From CAJQQK01 sp049116495 (GTDB taxonomy: Bacteria > Pseudomonadota > Alphaproteobacteria > Rhizobiales > Hyphomicrobiaceae): DNA of 64,000 nt. The translations under genes and the position numbers were made by a program. Below the pieces are notes generated by a model, which saw nothing but the letters and a program-made list of their open reading frames with translations, did no database searches and had not been told where the DNA came from. The number at the start of each line of letters is the position of its first letter. The first letter of the stretch is position 1. Shown here piece after piece: positions 8,049-17,273 of the stretch. Location: positions 9,657 through 73,656 of the forward strand of contig JAGDYV010000034.1 of NCBI GenBank assembly GCA_049116495.1. Reading direction: 5' to 3'.

Positions 8049-9752
8049 CTATTTGTTCTCAGAAATCACACGTCCGTAATCGTTGGCAGCGCCTTCCTCC
8101 GTCACGTAGCCATCCTTGATATCTTGTTCGATGGCCGCAGGGTCGCGACTTTCCGGCGGTCCGTAACCGCCGGCTCCAGAGAGCCGGAAGCTAAGGATGT
8201 CACCGCGCTTGATCGAACGCGTTTCCTTGGAGTGCAACGGCTCCGCATTACCCTGCGGATTGAGGATCGACTCCGCCAGTGCGCCAGGTTTGCCACCGAA
8301 AATTCCGTATGGCGGATAGACATGACGGTCGCCAAGATGGGAGAACGTCGCCGTTGAGTTCAACAGCTCAATATCCTTGCGCAGCCCGCAACCGCCGCGC
8401 CACTGTCCCGCACCGCCGGTATCCGGAATCAGGGCAAGGCAATGGATACGCACGGGGTTGTGGGTTTCATGGACTTCGACAGGAATATTCGAGCAGTTCA
8501 TTACCGGGCTCATCGCTTCTTCGCCATCACTGCCATGCTTGCCCCCGTAGCCGGCCAGCGAAACGTCATACATGACGAACGGCTGCCCTGTACGATCATC
8601 GATGCCACCGATATTGGGGTTCGACCAATGTGAAAATGCGCCCATTGCGCGCTTCGGCAATGCCTTGGCGAGCGCACCATTGATTGTGTCGAAAATTCTA
8701 ATCTGCAGAATGGGGCGACCGCCGGACGGCGCTGGAAATCTCGGATTGAAGAAGGAACCTTCACGCACAGTCAACGTGATCGGGCGCATGCTCCCTTCGG
8801 TCTGCGGGTCTAGCGCATTACAGAACGTCTTGATCGCGAAGACAGCATAGGCGCGCGTATAATTGATGTAGGAGTTGATCGCGGCCGGCACTGCGTCTGA
8901 TGAGCGCGAAAAATCGAATTCAACCTGGCCGCTGCCGTCAAACGTAATATCGACAGCCATTTTGATCGGTTCGGTGCCTGGACCATAGTCATCCATGTAG
9001 TCTTCAAAACTAAAGGTGCCGGCTGGGACTTCCGAAAGCAGTGCGCGCATCGTCTCTTCTGATCGATCAAGTATGATGTCGAAAGTGCGCTCGATCAAAT
9101 CCTGACCGTAGTCAGCAAAGAGTTGGCGCAGTCGCTCCGCCGCAGTCAAGTTGGCCGTGTGTTGGGCAAGCAGATCACCACGCACTTTTTCCGGCATACG
9201 AACATTGCCGAGCACAATTCGCATGATGTCGTCATCGATCTCACCTTCGCGCACGAACCGGACTGGCAGGATACGCAGACCTTCCTGGAATGATTCCGTG
9301 ACGCCGTGGACTTTCTGGGAACCGGGGGCAGCGCCGCCCATATCAACCTGATGGGCTGAACAGCACACGAATCCAATCAGGTTCTCGTCATGAAACACCG
9401 GCATAAGCTGATAGGTGTCCGGGAAATGCCCTGCACCAATAAACGAATCGTTGACCAGTATGGAGTCGCCCGGCTTCAATTGATCGACAGGAAAATAGCC
9501 AAGCACATGCTTCGCCATGAATGGCATTGACCCCAGGTGACCAGGACTGAAGTTGCCCTGTGCAATCAGCACACCATTTCTATCGAATAATGCCGTCGCG
9601 AAATCGTCGCCTTCACGCACGCCTTCTGAGAAGGCCGTATTCCGAAGCGTGATGCCAAGTTCCTCGGCGATTGAGATCAACGTGTTCCAAATGACCGTTA
9701 GTGTGATGGCATCAACTGTGCCTGTCGTCGACGTAGGGGCAGTGGCGTTCAT
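8049..9752 (-). CDS. hyuB: Hydantoinase/oxoprolinase B subunit (HyuB)
   Basis: The start is the ATG at 9752, which overlaps the TGA of the upstream hyuA (ATGA); the open frame continues upstream only inside hyuA. The 567-residue protein shows the HyuB blocks LTVIWNTLISIAEELGITLRNTAFS, ATALFDRNGVLIAQG, HLGSMPF, PGDSILVNDSF, GGTGDF-like DMGGAAPGSQ, FDFSRSSDAVPAAINS and the C-terminal GGAGQWRGGCG with a GAGGYGPPESRDP end. With HyuA it should form an ATP-dependent cyclic-amide hydrolase. A second HyuA/HyuB pair lies 1.6 kb away on the other strand. Substrate unknown. Confidence 0.93.
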   Translation of the reverse strand: MNATAPTSTTGTVDAITLTVIWNTLISIAEELGITLRNTAFSEGVREGDDFATALFDRNGVLIAQGNFSPGHLGSMPFMAKHVLGYFPVDQLKPGDSILVNDSFIGAGHFPDTYQLMPVFHDENLIGFVCCSAHQVDMGGAAPGSQKVHGVTESFQEGLRILPVRFVREGEIDDDIMRIVLGNVRMPEKVRGDLLAQHTANLTAAERLRQLFADYGQDLIERTFDIILDRSEETMRALLSEVPAGTFSFEDYMDDYGPGTEPIKMAVDITFDGSGQVEFDFSRSSDAVPAAINSYINYTRAYAVFAIKTFCNALDPQTEGSMRPITLTVREGSFFNPRFPAPSGGRPILQIRIFDTINGALAKALPKRAMGAFSHWSNPNIGGIDDRTGQPFVMYDVSLAGYGGKHGSDGEEAMSPVMNCSNIPVEVHETHNPVRIHCLALIPDTGGAGQWRGGCGLRKDIELLNSTATFSHLGDRHVYPPYGIFGGKPGALAESILNPQGNAEPLHSKETRSIKRGDILSFRLSGAGGYGPPESRDPAAIEQDIKDGYVTEEGAANDYGRVISENK

Positions 9753-11833
9753 TGCGATGTCTCCTCGCCGATTAAAATGATTAGATGACCATCCGTGTTC
9801 AGTGAAACCCGATCCCCCGGCGGGACCACGGCCGTGCAATCCGGATCTTCGACAATCGCCGGTCCCGAAATTTCTTGACCGCCGACAAGGTCTTGGCGGC
9901 TCAAAACGCGCGTTTCGACAAAGCCTCCGGCTTCGGGGAACCAACAGCTGCGGGTTGCAGCCTTTACCGACGTCTCTCGATCCTTGACGGCCGGGCAGAT
10001 TCGGCTCGGCAGCGCCCGAGGTAATGTGGCAACCAAGGTCCAATCCACACCTTCAATAGCGCCCTGCGGATCAAGGAACTTGTTTCGACGCAGATAGGCC
10101 GCATTGAAAGCCTCAGAAACGACATTGGGATAGGATTGGTCGATCGGACCAGATGGCAGGTCGACATGCACCTCGAAGCCCTGACCGGCATAGCGCATCT
10201 GCGCGTAGCGGGTCCATTGGACGGCTGCTCCCGGGGAAGTACGATCGATTTCACGGCGTGCCTGACGCTCCAAATCCTCATAGACCGAGGCTAGTTGTTC
10301 AGCAGCACCGCCATCATCGAGGCGCATAACACGTGTCACCGTTGCATCAAGCCGCGGTTCGGCCTGCAACAGCCCGATCGCCGACCCGACACCCGCACCG
10401 TGGGGAACGATTACTTTCGGAATACCTGCTTTGCGCGCGACGCGGGCAGCGTGCAACGGGCCTGCGCCGCCGAATGCGATCATTGCGTAGTTGCGCGGGT
10501 CTCGGCCACGCTCGATCGAAACCAAACGCAAGGCATTTTCCATATTTGAGGTCGCGATCAAGTGCACGCCCCAAGCCGCTTCGACAACGTCAAGCCCGAG
10601 CGGAGCGGCAATCTCGGTTGCGATACCACGTTCGGCAGCGGTGGCATCAAGTTGCATCGCACCTGCGTTGAACCATTCTGGCGAAATGTAACCGAGGACA
10701 ACATTGGCGTCGGTGATCGTCGGCTGCGTCCCGCCACCGCCATAACAAATAGGACCTGGGTCAGCGCCTGCGCTCTCCGGCCCAACAACAATCATTCCCC
10801 GATCGACCCGCGCAATGCTGCCGCCGCCGGCGCCAATTTCGAGCATCTCGATTGCCGGGACGTTGATCGGTAAACCGCTGCCGCGCTTGTGGCGAACAAG
10901 GTCGACTTCAAGCGAGGGCATGATTGCCGGCACGCCATCATCAATCGCCCCCAGCTTCGCCGTCGTGCCGCCCATGTCGAACGTCATGATTTGGTTGTGC
11001 CCAACTGCCTGACCGACTTTGGCACACATCAAGATACCGGCGGCTGGTCCGGATTCAATAATGCGCACTGGCAGATCTCGGGCGATCTCCGGCGAGACGA
11101 GCCCACCGTTCGACTGCATAATCAGAAAATCCCGGCCAAGGTCACGTTCGGCAAAGCCGGTTTGCAGACCTTCGATATACTGATCGACGACCGGCCTTAC
11201 ATAGGCATTGACAACGGTTGTGTTGGTGCGCTCGTACTCGCGAAATTTGGGTGACACATCGGATGACAGCGAGACGGACAAATGCGGTGCGCGCTCAATG
11301 ATGCGATCGCGAATGCGTCGCTCATGATCCGGATTTGCGTAGGCATGAAGAAGCGCAACGGCGACGGTTTCACGCGCCGTCGCCAACACCGCATCGATCG
11401 CCCGATCCACGCTTGCAAGATCGAGTTCGGTGACGACGCTTCCATCAGGCGCGATGCGCTCCACCACCTCGAAGATGTCACGCCTCGGAATGAGGGGTTG
11501 GGGCTTTGAGATGTAGAGGTCATAGGTCTCATAACGCTTTTGTCGCCCAATAATCAGTACATCGCGAAATCCTGACGTCGTAATCAAGCCCGTGGCCGCG
11601 CCTTTTCGTTCGAGCACAGCGTTGGTCGCAACCGTTGTCGCATGAAGGAGCGTCGCGATGTCTGCCGAATTCGCTTTTGCATCCGTAATGAGCGTTTCAA
11701 GTCCACGCATCACGGCCTCGCTCGGATCGTCCGGCGTTGTCGGCACCTTGAGGGTATGGGTGCGCTCGCCAACCGTATCGTGGAAGACGAAATCAGTGAA
11801 TGTTCCCCCGATATCAAAAGCGACAATAATCAT
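9749..11833 (-). CDS. hyuA: Hydantoinase/oxoprolinase A subunit (HyuA)
   Basis: The 694-residue product starts MIIVAFDIGGTFTDFVF and contains HATTVATNAVLERKGA, SSDVSPKFREYERTNTTVVNAYVRP, FDMGGTTAKLG, IGAGGGSIARVDRG, GPESAGADPGP and AFGGAGPLHAA, the full set of HyuA N-terminal and core blocks, and is full length for the family. It is the first gene of a two-gene minus-strand operon and overlaps hyuB by four bases. It is transcribed divergently from the aminotransferase at 12014, and shared control is possible. The N-terminal ATPase fold suggests ATP-coupled ring opening. Confidence 0.94.
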   Translation of the reverse strand: MIIVAFDIGGTFTDFVFHDTVGERTHTLKVPTTPDDPSEAVMRGLETLITDAKANSADIATLLHATTVATNAVLERKGAATGLITTSGFRDVLIIGRQKRYETYDLYISKPQPLIPRRDIFEVVERIAPDGSVVTELDLASVDRAIDAVLATARETVAVALLHAYANPDHERRIRDRIIERAPHLSVSLSSDVSPKFREYERTNTTVVNAYVRPVVDQYIEGLQTGFAERDLGRDFLIMQSNGGLVSPEIARDLPVRIIESGPAAGILMCAKVGQAVGHNQIMTFDMGGTTAKLGAIDDGVPAIMPSLEVDLVRHKRGSGLPINVPAIEMLEIGAGGGSIARVDRGMIVVGPESAGADPGPICYGGGGTQPTITDANVVLGYISPEWFNAGAMQLDATAAERGIATEIAAPLGLDVVEAAWGVHLIATSNMENALRLVSIERGRDPRNYAMIAFGGAGPLHAARVARKAGIPKVIVPHGAGVGSAIGLLQAEPRLDATVTRVMRLDDGGAAEQLASVYEDLERQARREIDRTSPGAAVQWTRYAQMRYAGQGFEVHVDLPSGPIDQSYPNVVSEAFNAAYLRRNKFLDPQGAIEGVDWTLVATLPRALPSRICPAVKDRETSVKAATRSCWFPEAGGFVETRVLSRQDLVGGQEISGPAIVEDPDCTAVVPPGDRVSLNTDGHLIILIGEETSQ

Positions 11834-12013
11834 TCAAAGCCTCGCTCCATCGGTTCGCCACATGCAGCCTATCCAAGATGGAGCAAGACTGTCGCCGGGC
11901 TTCTTCAACATTCACCAGCGTGATGCCGGCGTTAGGGCGTTGCGACACCTGCTGTTTGATGATCTTCTCTCGGTTCCCAGGAGTGTTCGTCCACCACATT
12001 GCAGGATCGGCTT

Positions 12014-13387
12014 ATGACCCAGTTGCCCAACAGTCTCCGCGCCCTTGATCAGGCAAGCCTCATTCATCCGCAGTCCAATCTGCGCAACTTCCTCGAAAGC
12101 GGCCCGACCATCATGTCGCGCGGCAAAGGCATCTTTGTCTATGACGATGAAGGTAACGAGTTTCTGGAAGCCGCCGCCGGGCTCTGGTGCGCTTCGCTCG
12201 GCTTCGGTGTCGAACGACTGGCCAAGGTTGCCTATGATCAGATGTGCAAGGTCGGTTACTATCACATCTACCGGGACAGTTCGAACGAGACCGCTATCGA
12301 GTTGGCCGCCAAACTCCTCGAAATTGCACCCGTACCGATGTCGAAAGTTTTTTTTCAGTGCTCCGGCTCTGAAGCCAATGATACGGCCGTGAAGGTCGTA
12401 TGGTATTACTGGCATGCGATGGACAAGCCGGAGCGGCGCAAAATTATCGGCCGCAAAATGGCGTACCACGGCTCTACCTGCACATCGTCCAGCATTTCCG
12501 GGAAGCCCGACATGCACCAGGAAAGCGGCTTGCCGTTCGACGGTTTTCGACACACCGAATTCCCGAACTATTATCGCAACCAGCAAGACGGCGAGAGTGA
12601 GCAGGAATTCTCCACCCGCATGGCGGATGCACTTGAAAAGCTCATTCTCGATGAGGGCCCGGAAACAGTTGCAGCATTCTGGGCCGAACCGGTCATGGGC
12701 GCAGGCGGTGCTGTTTTGCCACCGGAGGGTTACTTCGAGAAAATCCAGGCGGTTCTCAAGAAGTACGACATCCTGTTCGTTGCAGATGAAGTGATTTGTG
12801 GCTTTGGGCGCACCGGCAACATGTGGGGATCGCAGACATACAATCTCGAACCAGACATGATCTCCTGCGCCAAGGGGCTGTCGGCCGGGCTGCAACCAAT
12901 TTCCGCCCTGCTGCTCAATGAACGCGTGTTTCAGGGCCTGATAACACAAAGCGACAAGGTAGGGCATTTCGCGCATGGCTATACATATGCCGGACATCCG
13001 GTGACGACGGCGGTCGCATTGGAGACGCTTAAGATCTACGACGAGATGGATGTGGTCGGGCATGTAAAGAGCGTTGAGCCAACGTTCGTAAGTGAGTTGG
13101 CGGCGCTTGAGGCACATCCGCTTATCGGTGAATTTCGCGGCGTCGGACTGATCGGCGCCCTTGAAGTCGTCAAAGACAAGAAAACCCGCGAGATGTATCC
13201 CTCGGAAGCCAACGTCATGGGGATACTCGGTGCCAATGCACGCAAACACCGACTGATCCTGAGACTGGTTGGCAATCGGATCGCGTTTTCACCGCCTCAG
13301 ATCATTTCTGAAGCGGAAATCAGCGAAATGGTGAAGCGTTTGACGCTTGCCCTCGATGATACCTGGACGGCGATTGCGCCGCACTAA
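12014..13387 (+). CDS. Class III PLP-dependent omega-aminotransferase
   Basis: The frame has ATG codons at 11999 and 12014; the second was chosen because the product MTQLPNSLRALDQASLIHPQSN begins like family members, but the first is not excluded. The 457-residue protein has the class III features: HPQSNLRNFLESGP, GxGIFVYDDEGNEFLEAAAGLW, FFQCSGSEANDTAVK, the YHG of MAYHGST, FVADEVICGFGRTG, and the PLP lysine K287 in SCAKGLSAG. This subgroup covers omega-amino acid:pyruvate transaminases acting on beta-alanine, taurine or amines. It sits between two Hyu loci and only 39 bp before the next hyuA, with which it is probably co-transcribed. A role with taurine (which would link to sulfo-compound genes at 3.8-6.3 kb) or with a ring-opening product is inference. 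Confidence 0.9.
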   Translation: MTQLPNSLRALDQASLIHPQSNLRNFLESGPTIMSRGKGIFVYDDEGNEFLEAAAGLWCASLGFGVERLAKVAYDQMCKVGYYHIYRDSSNETAIELAAKLLEIAPVPMSKVFFQCSGSEANDTAVKVVWYYWHAMDKPERRKIIGRKMAYHGSTCTSSSISGKPDMHQESGLPFDGFRHTEFPNYYRNQQDGESEQEFSTRMADALEKLILDEGPETVAAFWAEPVMGAGGAVLPPEGYFEKIQAVLKKYDILFVADEVICGFGRTGNMWGSQTYNLEPDMISCAKGLSAGLQPISALLLNERVFQGLITQSDKVGHFAHGYTYAGHPVTTAVALETLKIYDEMDVVGHVKSVEPTFVSELAALEAHPLIGEFRGVGLIGALEVVKDKKTREMYPSEANVMGILGANARKHRLILRLVGNRIAFSPPQIISEAEISEMVKRLTLALDDTWTAIAPH

Positions 13388-13426
13388 TGTCAGCTGCGCC
13401 CTCCCTGTGCGCCCAAGAGGTCATCC

Positions 13427-15532
13427 GTGTCAGAAGTCAAGCACATAGCAATCGGCGCCGATATTGGCGGAACTTTCACAGATGTCGTCGTCGTCGATGA
13501 ACGCAACCACGCGATTCACTCCGCGAAAGTTCTGACAACGCCCGAGCAACCTGAACGTGCCGTGCTCACCGCCGTCGATGATATGTTGCAACGGGTTGCA
13601 GCGCCACCGTCCGCCTTGCGGACCTTGGTGCACGGCACGACGCTCGCGACCAATGCGATCATCGAACGAAAAGGCGCGCGCACGCTTCTTCTTACGACGA
13701 AGGGTTTCCGGGACGCCCTCGAGACCCGCACCGAGTTGCGTTATGACCTCTATGACCTGTTTATCCAATTTCCAGAACCGCTGGTGCCGCGCCGCCGCCG
13801 CATAGGGATTGAAGAGCGGACTTTGTTTGAAGGATCCGTCCAGAAACCATTGGTTCTCGAAGAGATCGAGGCGGCGCTGTCAAGCGAACATGCACAGGAC
13901 ATTGAGGCAATTGCGGTTTGCTTTCTCCACAGCTACGCGAATCCGGCCAACGAAATCGCAGCACGATCCGTGATCGAAGCGGCCTTGCCCGATGTTCCGA
14001 TATCGCTTTCTTCGGAAGTGCTTCCGGAGATCGGAGAGTACGGCCGCACATCGACCACCGTTGCCAATGCTTACGTCCAGCCGTTGATCGACAAATACCT
14101 TGGCGCCTTGGACGAGGCACTTTCAGAACGCGGCTCAACGGGTGCCTTTTTTGTGATGGGATCCAACGCCGGTACGTTGAGCCTGGATGTGGCACGCAAA
14201 CATCCCGTGCGGCTTGTGGAGTCTGGTCCGGCAGCTGGCGTATCGATTGCGGCGCACTATGCGCGCGCGCGTGATATTTCGCACCTGCTCTCATTCGATA
14301 TGGGTGGGACGACAGCAAAGATTGCCTTGGTCACCGACTTCGAACCAGCCCGGGCAAGTGAACTGGAAGTTGCCCGCGTCAAGCGATTTCAGAAGGGTAG
14401 CGGCTTGCTGTTAAAGGCACCGGCTGTCGAATTGATCGAAATCGGAGCCGGCGGAGGCAGCATCGCGCGTGTCGACGATGCGCTCGGGTTGCTTTCGGTT
14501 GGCCCAGAGAGCGCAGGTTCGTCGCCTGGGCCAGCATGCTACGGCCAAGGCGGTGAGTGGGCGACGGTGACGGACGCTGATGTTGTTTTGGGATACCTCA
14601 ATCCCGACTATTTTCTTGGCGGGAAAATGCAACTTGATCGGAGCCGCTCCGCCACTGCCATCGACCGTTTTGTCGGGAAGCCCATGTCGGTTGGTACCGA
14701 GCAAGCCGCGGCCAGCATCTTCGAGGTCGTCAATGACAATATGGCCAACGCTGCCGCCGTCTACTCCGCTGAACAAGGTATCGATCTCCGTAACTATAGT
14801 TTGCTGGCATTCGGTGGTGCGGCACCGGCGCATGCCTGGGACGTGGCGCGCCGCCTCGGCATATCGCAAGTGCGCATTCCGTTTGCTGCCGGGGTCCTTT
14901 CGGCGCTTGGATGCCTGACCTCGCCGATGTCGTTTGACTTCGTTTTTGGATACATGTGCGAACTGGCCCAGGTTGATTGGACCCATGTCAATCAGCGTTT
15001 CGCCGAATTGGAGGAACAAGGCCGGCAACAGCTGCGCGATGCCGGCATCGATGAAGATGTTACGGTCACACTATCCGCCGACATGCGTTACTACGGTCAG
15101 CGCTACGAGGTTGCCGTGCTGCTGCCGCAACACCCGTTCAATCAGGCAAACGCAGGACAAATCCAATCTGATTTCTACGAAGCCTATCGCAGCTATTACG
15201 GCCGTAAAATTGATGTTGTTCCCGTCGAAACCGTAAGCTGGCGCATGAATATTTCCGGGCCACGACCCCAACTCGATATCGCTTGGCCTGGCCGCATGGG
15301 GGATTCGCAAGATTTCAAACCAAAAGGTCGACGATCAGCCGTATTCCCCGGAGCGAACGTATCTCTCTCCTGTGAGGTGTTCGAACGCGGTGAGCTACCT
15401 GTCGGTGCGCGGGTAACAGGGCCGGCAATCATTGAAGACCACGAATCGACAACAATCGTTCCGCCCGGTGCCACACTGTATATCGACGAAGAACGTATGA
15501 TTGTCCTCGATCTCGACGGAGTATCGATATGA
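13427..15532 (+). CDS. hyuA: Hydantoinase/oxoprolinase A subunit (HyuA)
   Basis: The start codon is GTG at 13427, preceded by AAGAGG. The 701-residue product carries IGADIGGTFTDVVVVD, HGTTLATNAIIERKGA, SSEVLPEIGEYGRTSTTVANAYVQP, FDMGGTTAKIALV, IGAGGGSIARVDDA, GPESAGSSPGPACYG and AFGGAAPAHAWDVARRLG. It is a full-length HyuA of the same general type as the two other copies here but clearly diverged from them. Its TGA overlaps the ATG of hyuB, and the aminotransferase lies 39 bp upstream, so an aminotransferase-hyuA-hyuB operon is likely. Confidence 0.93.
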   Translation: MSEVKHIAIGADIGGTFTDVVVVDERNHAIHSAKVLTTPEQPERAVLTAVDDMLQRVAAPPSALRTLVHGTTLATNAIIERKGARTLLLTTKGFRDALETRTELRYDLYDLFIQFPEPLVPRRRRIGIEERTLFEGSVQKPLVLEEIEAALSSEHAQDIEAIAVCFLHSYANPANEIAARSVIEAALPDVPISLSSEVLPEIGEYGRTSTTVANAYVQPLIDKYLGALDEALSERGSTGAFFVMGSNAGTLSLDVARKHPVRLVESGPAAGVSIAAHYARARDISHLLSFDMGGTTAKIALVTDFEPARASELEVARVKRFQKGSGLLLKAPAVELIEIGAGGGSIARVDDALGLLSVGPESAGSSPGPACYGQGGEWATVTDADVVLGYLNPDYFLGGKMQLDRSRSATAIDRFVGKPMSVGTEQAAASIFEVVNDNMANAAAVYSAEQGIDLRNYSLLAFGGAAPAHAWDVARRLGISQVRIPFAAGVLSALGCLTSPMSFDFVFGYMCELAQVDWTHVNQRFAELEEQGRQQLRDAGIDEDVTVTLSADMRYYGQRYEVAVLLPQHPFNQANAGQIQSDFYEAYRSYYGRKIDVVPVETVSWRMNISGPRPQLDIAWPGRMGDSQDFKPKGRRSAVFPGANVSLSCEVFERGELPVGARVTGPAIIEDHESTTIVPPGATLYIDEERMIVLDLDGVSI

Positions 15533-17172
15533 CCGATCAAGAACAGTTGGATCCCGTCACCCTGACAATGTGGTGGAACAAGCTTGTAACGATTGTTGAT
15601 GAAGCCCAAGCAACGCTGCTGCGTACGGCATTTTCGCGAATTGTAACGGATGCCTGGGACTTTAGTTGCGCGTTGTTTGATGCCAAGGGGCAGATGATCG
15701 CGCAAGGTCGACACGGGCTGCCGCAGTTTACCGGCTGCATGTCATTCGCTTTGCATGACTTTCTTGAAGCGATTCCGGCTGAACAGATGCAGCCTGGCGA
15801 CAGCCTGATTACGACCGATCCGTGGATTGGCGCCAGCCAGATCAATGACGTTTTCTTCGTTACGCCCATTTTCAGAGGTGGCCGTATCGTTGCCTATGCG
15901 ATGAGCGTCTCGCATTCTCCCGACGTCGGCGGACGACTGCTTTCAGCCGACTCAAAAGAAGTGTTCGAGGAAGGTTTTCGCTTGCCGGTTATCAAGCTCT
16001 ATCAGGCCGGCAAGCCGAACGAAGACCTATTCCGCATCATACGCATGAATGTTCGTGTTCCGGATATCGTTATTGGGGATCTGGAGGCGCAGCTGGCCGC
16101 GAACGTTATTACGGAACGTCGCCTGCAGGAGTTCATGGATGCCATTGGCCGCGATGATCTTGACGCGTTGTTCGAAGAAGTATGGACCCGCTCTGATCAG
16201 GCGATGGCTCAGGCCATCGAAGCGATTCCGGATGGCATCTACAGCGGTGAGGCGGAGACCGACGGCTTCGAGAGACCGCTTAAGCTTTGCTGCAAAATCA
16301 CCGTCGATGGCGACCGTCTCCATATCGACTGTACGGGATCATCACCACAGGACGCATACGGCATCAATACGACCAAACGCTGGTCATTCGCCGAGGCGGC
16401 CTTTGGGTGCATTTGCGTCGCGCGGCCGGGATCGCCAGTGAATGGAGCGACGCTAAGACGTATCGATTACACCGTGCCGGAAGGCACCGTCATCAATGCG
16501 AAATTCCCCGCGGCGCTTGGGGGGCGCGCGCTTGTCGCGATGTACCTTCCGAGTCTCGTCATCCGGACGCTCGGCCAAGCGTTACCGGACAAAGCAATAG
16601 CCGAAACAGGCGCGCCTCCGCATCTCTCCGCCTATATGGGAAAGGGCAACAGTGGGCGACGCTTTGTTGATATTCTTTTTGCAAACGGAGGACTTGGCGC
16701 ACGCCCGACCATGGACGGCGTTCCATCTCTCGGATTCCCGGCAAACATATCGGGCGTGCCGGTCGAGGTAACTGAAAACGAAAAACCTCTCACCTTCATC
16801 TATAAAGAGTTGGCAACGGATAGTGGTGGTCCCGGTAAATTTCGCGGCGGTCTGGGACATGCATTGGCGGTGCAGTCAACGTCAGCGGACACCATCACTT
16901 TCGCGCTTCGGATGGATCGTACCGCACACCCAACGATCGGCGTGGATGGCGGCAAGAATGGCGCGCCGGCCAGCATCGCGATCAACGGAGAACCGGCTCA
17001 CCCGAAGAAGACGCGGGAACTGAGTAATGGTGATGTGTTTTCAGTTCAGTGTGCCGGCGGCGCCGGACATGGCCCCGTATCTGAACGAGATCGATCAAAG
17101 GTAGAATCCGACATTGCCGATGGCTACGTGTCCGAAGAGAACGCCGCACGGGACTATGGTTGGTCCGACTGA
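15529..17172 (+). CDS. hyuB: Hydantoinase/oxoprolinase B subunit (HyuB)
   Basis: This 547-residue protein starts with an ATG overlapping the hyuA stop. HyuB blocks are clear: LTMWWNKLVTIVDEAQATLLRTAFS, SCALFDAKGQMIAQG, PGDSLITTDPWIGASQINDVF, HSPDVGG, DCTGSSPQDAYGINTT, NAKFPAALGGRALVAMY and GGPGKFRGGLGHALAV, ending GGAGHGPVSERDRSKVESDIADGYVS. The HSPDVGG motif is the usual metal-binding region of the family. Third gene of the probable aminotransferase-hyuA-hyuB operon. An imperfect palindrome GCCTGCTCAGCAGGC lies 29 bp after the stop but lacks a T run. Confidence 0.93.
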   Translation: MTDQEQLDPVTLTMWWNKLVTIVDEAQATLLRTAFSRIVTDAWDFSCALFDAKGQMIAQGRHGLPQFTGCMSFALHDFLEAIPAEQMQPGDSLITTDPWIGASQINDVFFVTPIFRGGRIVAYAMSVSHSPDVGGRLLSADSKEVFEEGFRLPVIKLYQAGKPNEDLFRIIRMNVRVPDIVIGDLEAQLAANVITERRLQEFMDAIGRDDLDALFEEVWTRSDQAMAQAIEAIPDGIYSGEAETDGFERPLKLCCKITVDGDRLHIDCTGSSPQDAYGINTTKRWSFAEAAFGCICVARPGSPVNGATLRRIDYTVPEGTVINAKFPAALGGRALVAMYLPSLVIRTLGQALPDKAIAETGAPPHLSAYMGKGNSGRRFVDILFANGGLGARPTMDGVPSLGFPANISGVPVEVTENEKPLTFIYKELATDSGGPGKFRGGLGHALAVQSTSADTITFALRMDRTAHPTIGVDGGKNGAPASIAINGEPAHPKKTRELSNGDVFSVQCAGGAGHGPVSERDRSKVESDIADGYVSEENAARDYGWSD

Positions 17173-17273
17173 AGCCGTGCCACGCCTTCGCTTCTCTGCG
17201 GCCTGCTCAGCAGGCGATTCGTGCGGAGAATAATTTCCAGACTAAAGCTTGGTGCTCTGAACTCGCTTGAAGG

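Noticed and set aside
9753..10043. Upstream extension of hyuB inside hyuA
   Set aside because: The ATG at 9752 in the ATGA overlap matches the family start; the extension lies in another frame of hyuA.
11912..13249. A 445-residue open frame antisense to the aminotransferase
   Set aside because: Its product has no recognisable motif, and the plus-strand aminotransferase is beyond doubt.
17201..17215. Palindrome GCCTGCTCAGCAGGC after hyuB as a terminator
   Set aside because: The stem is short and no T run follows.
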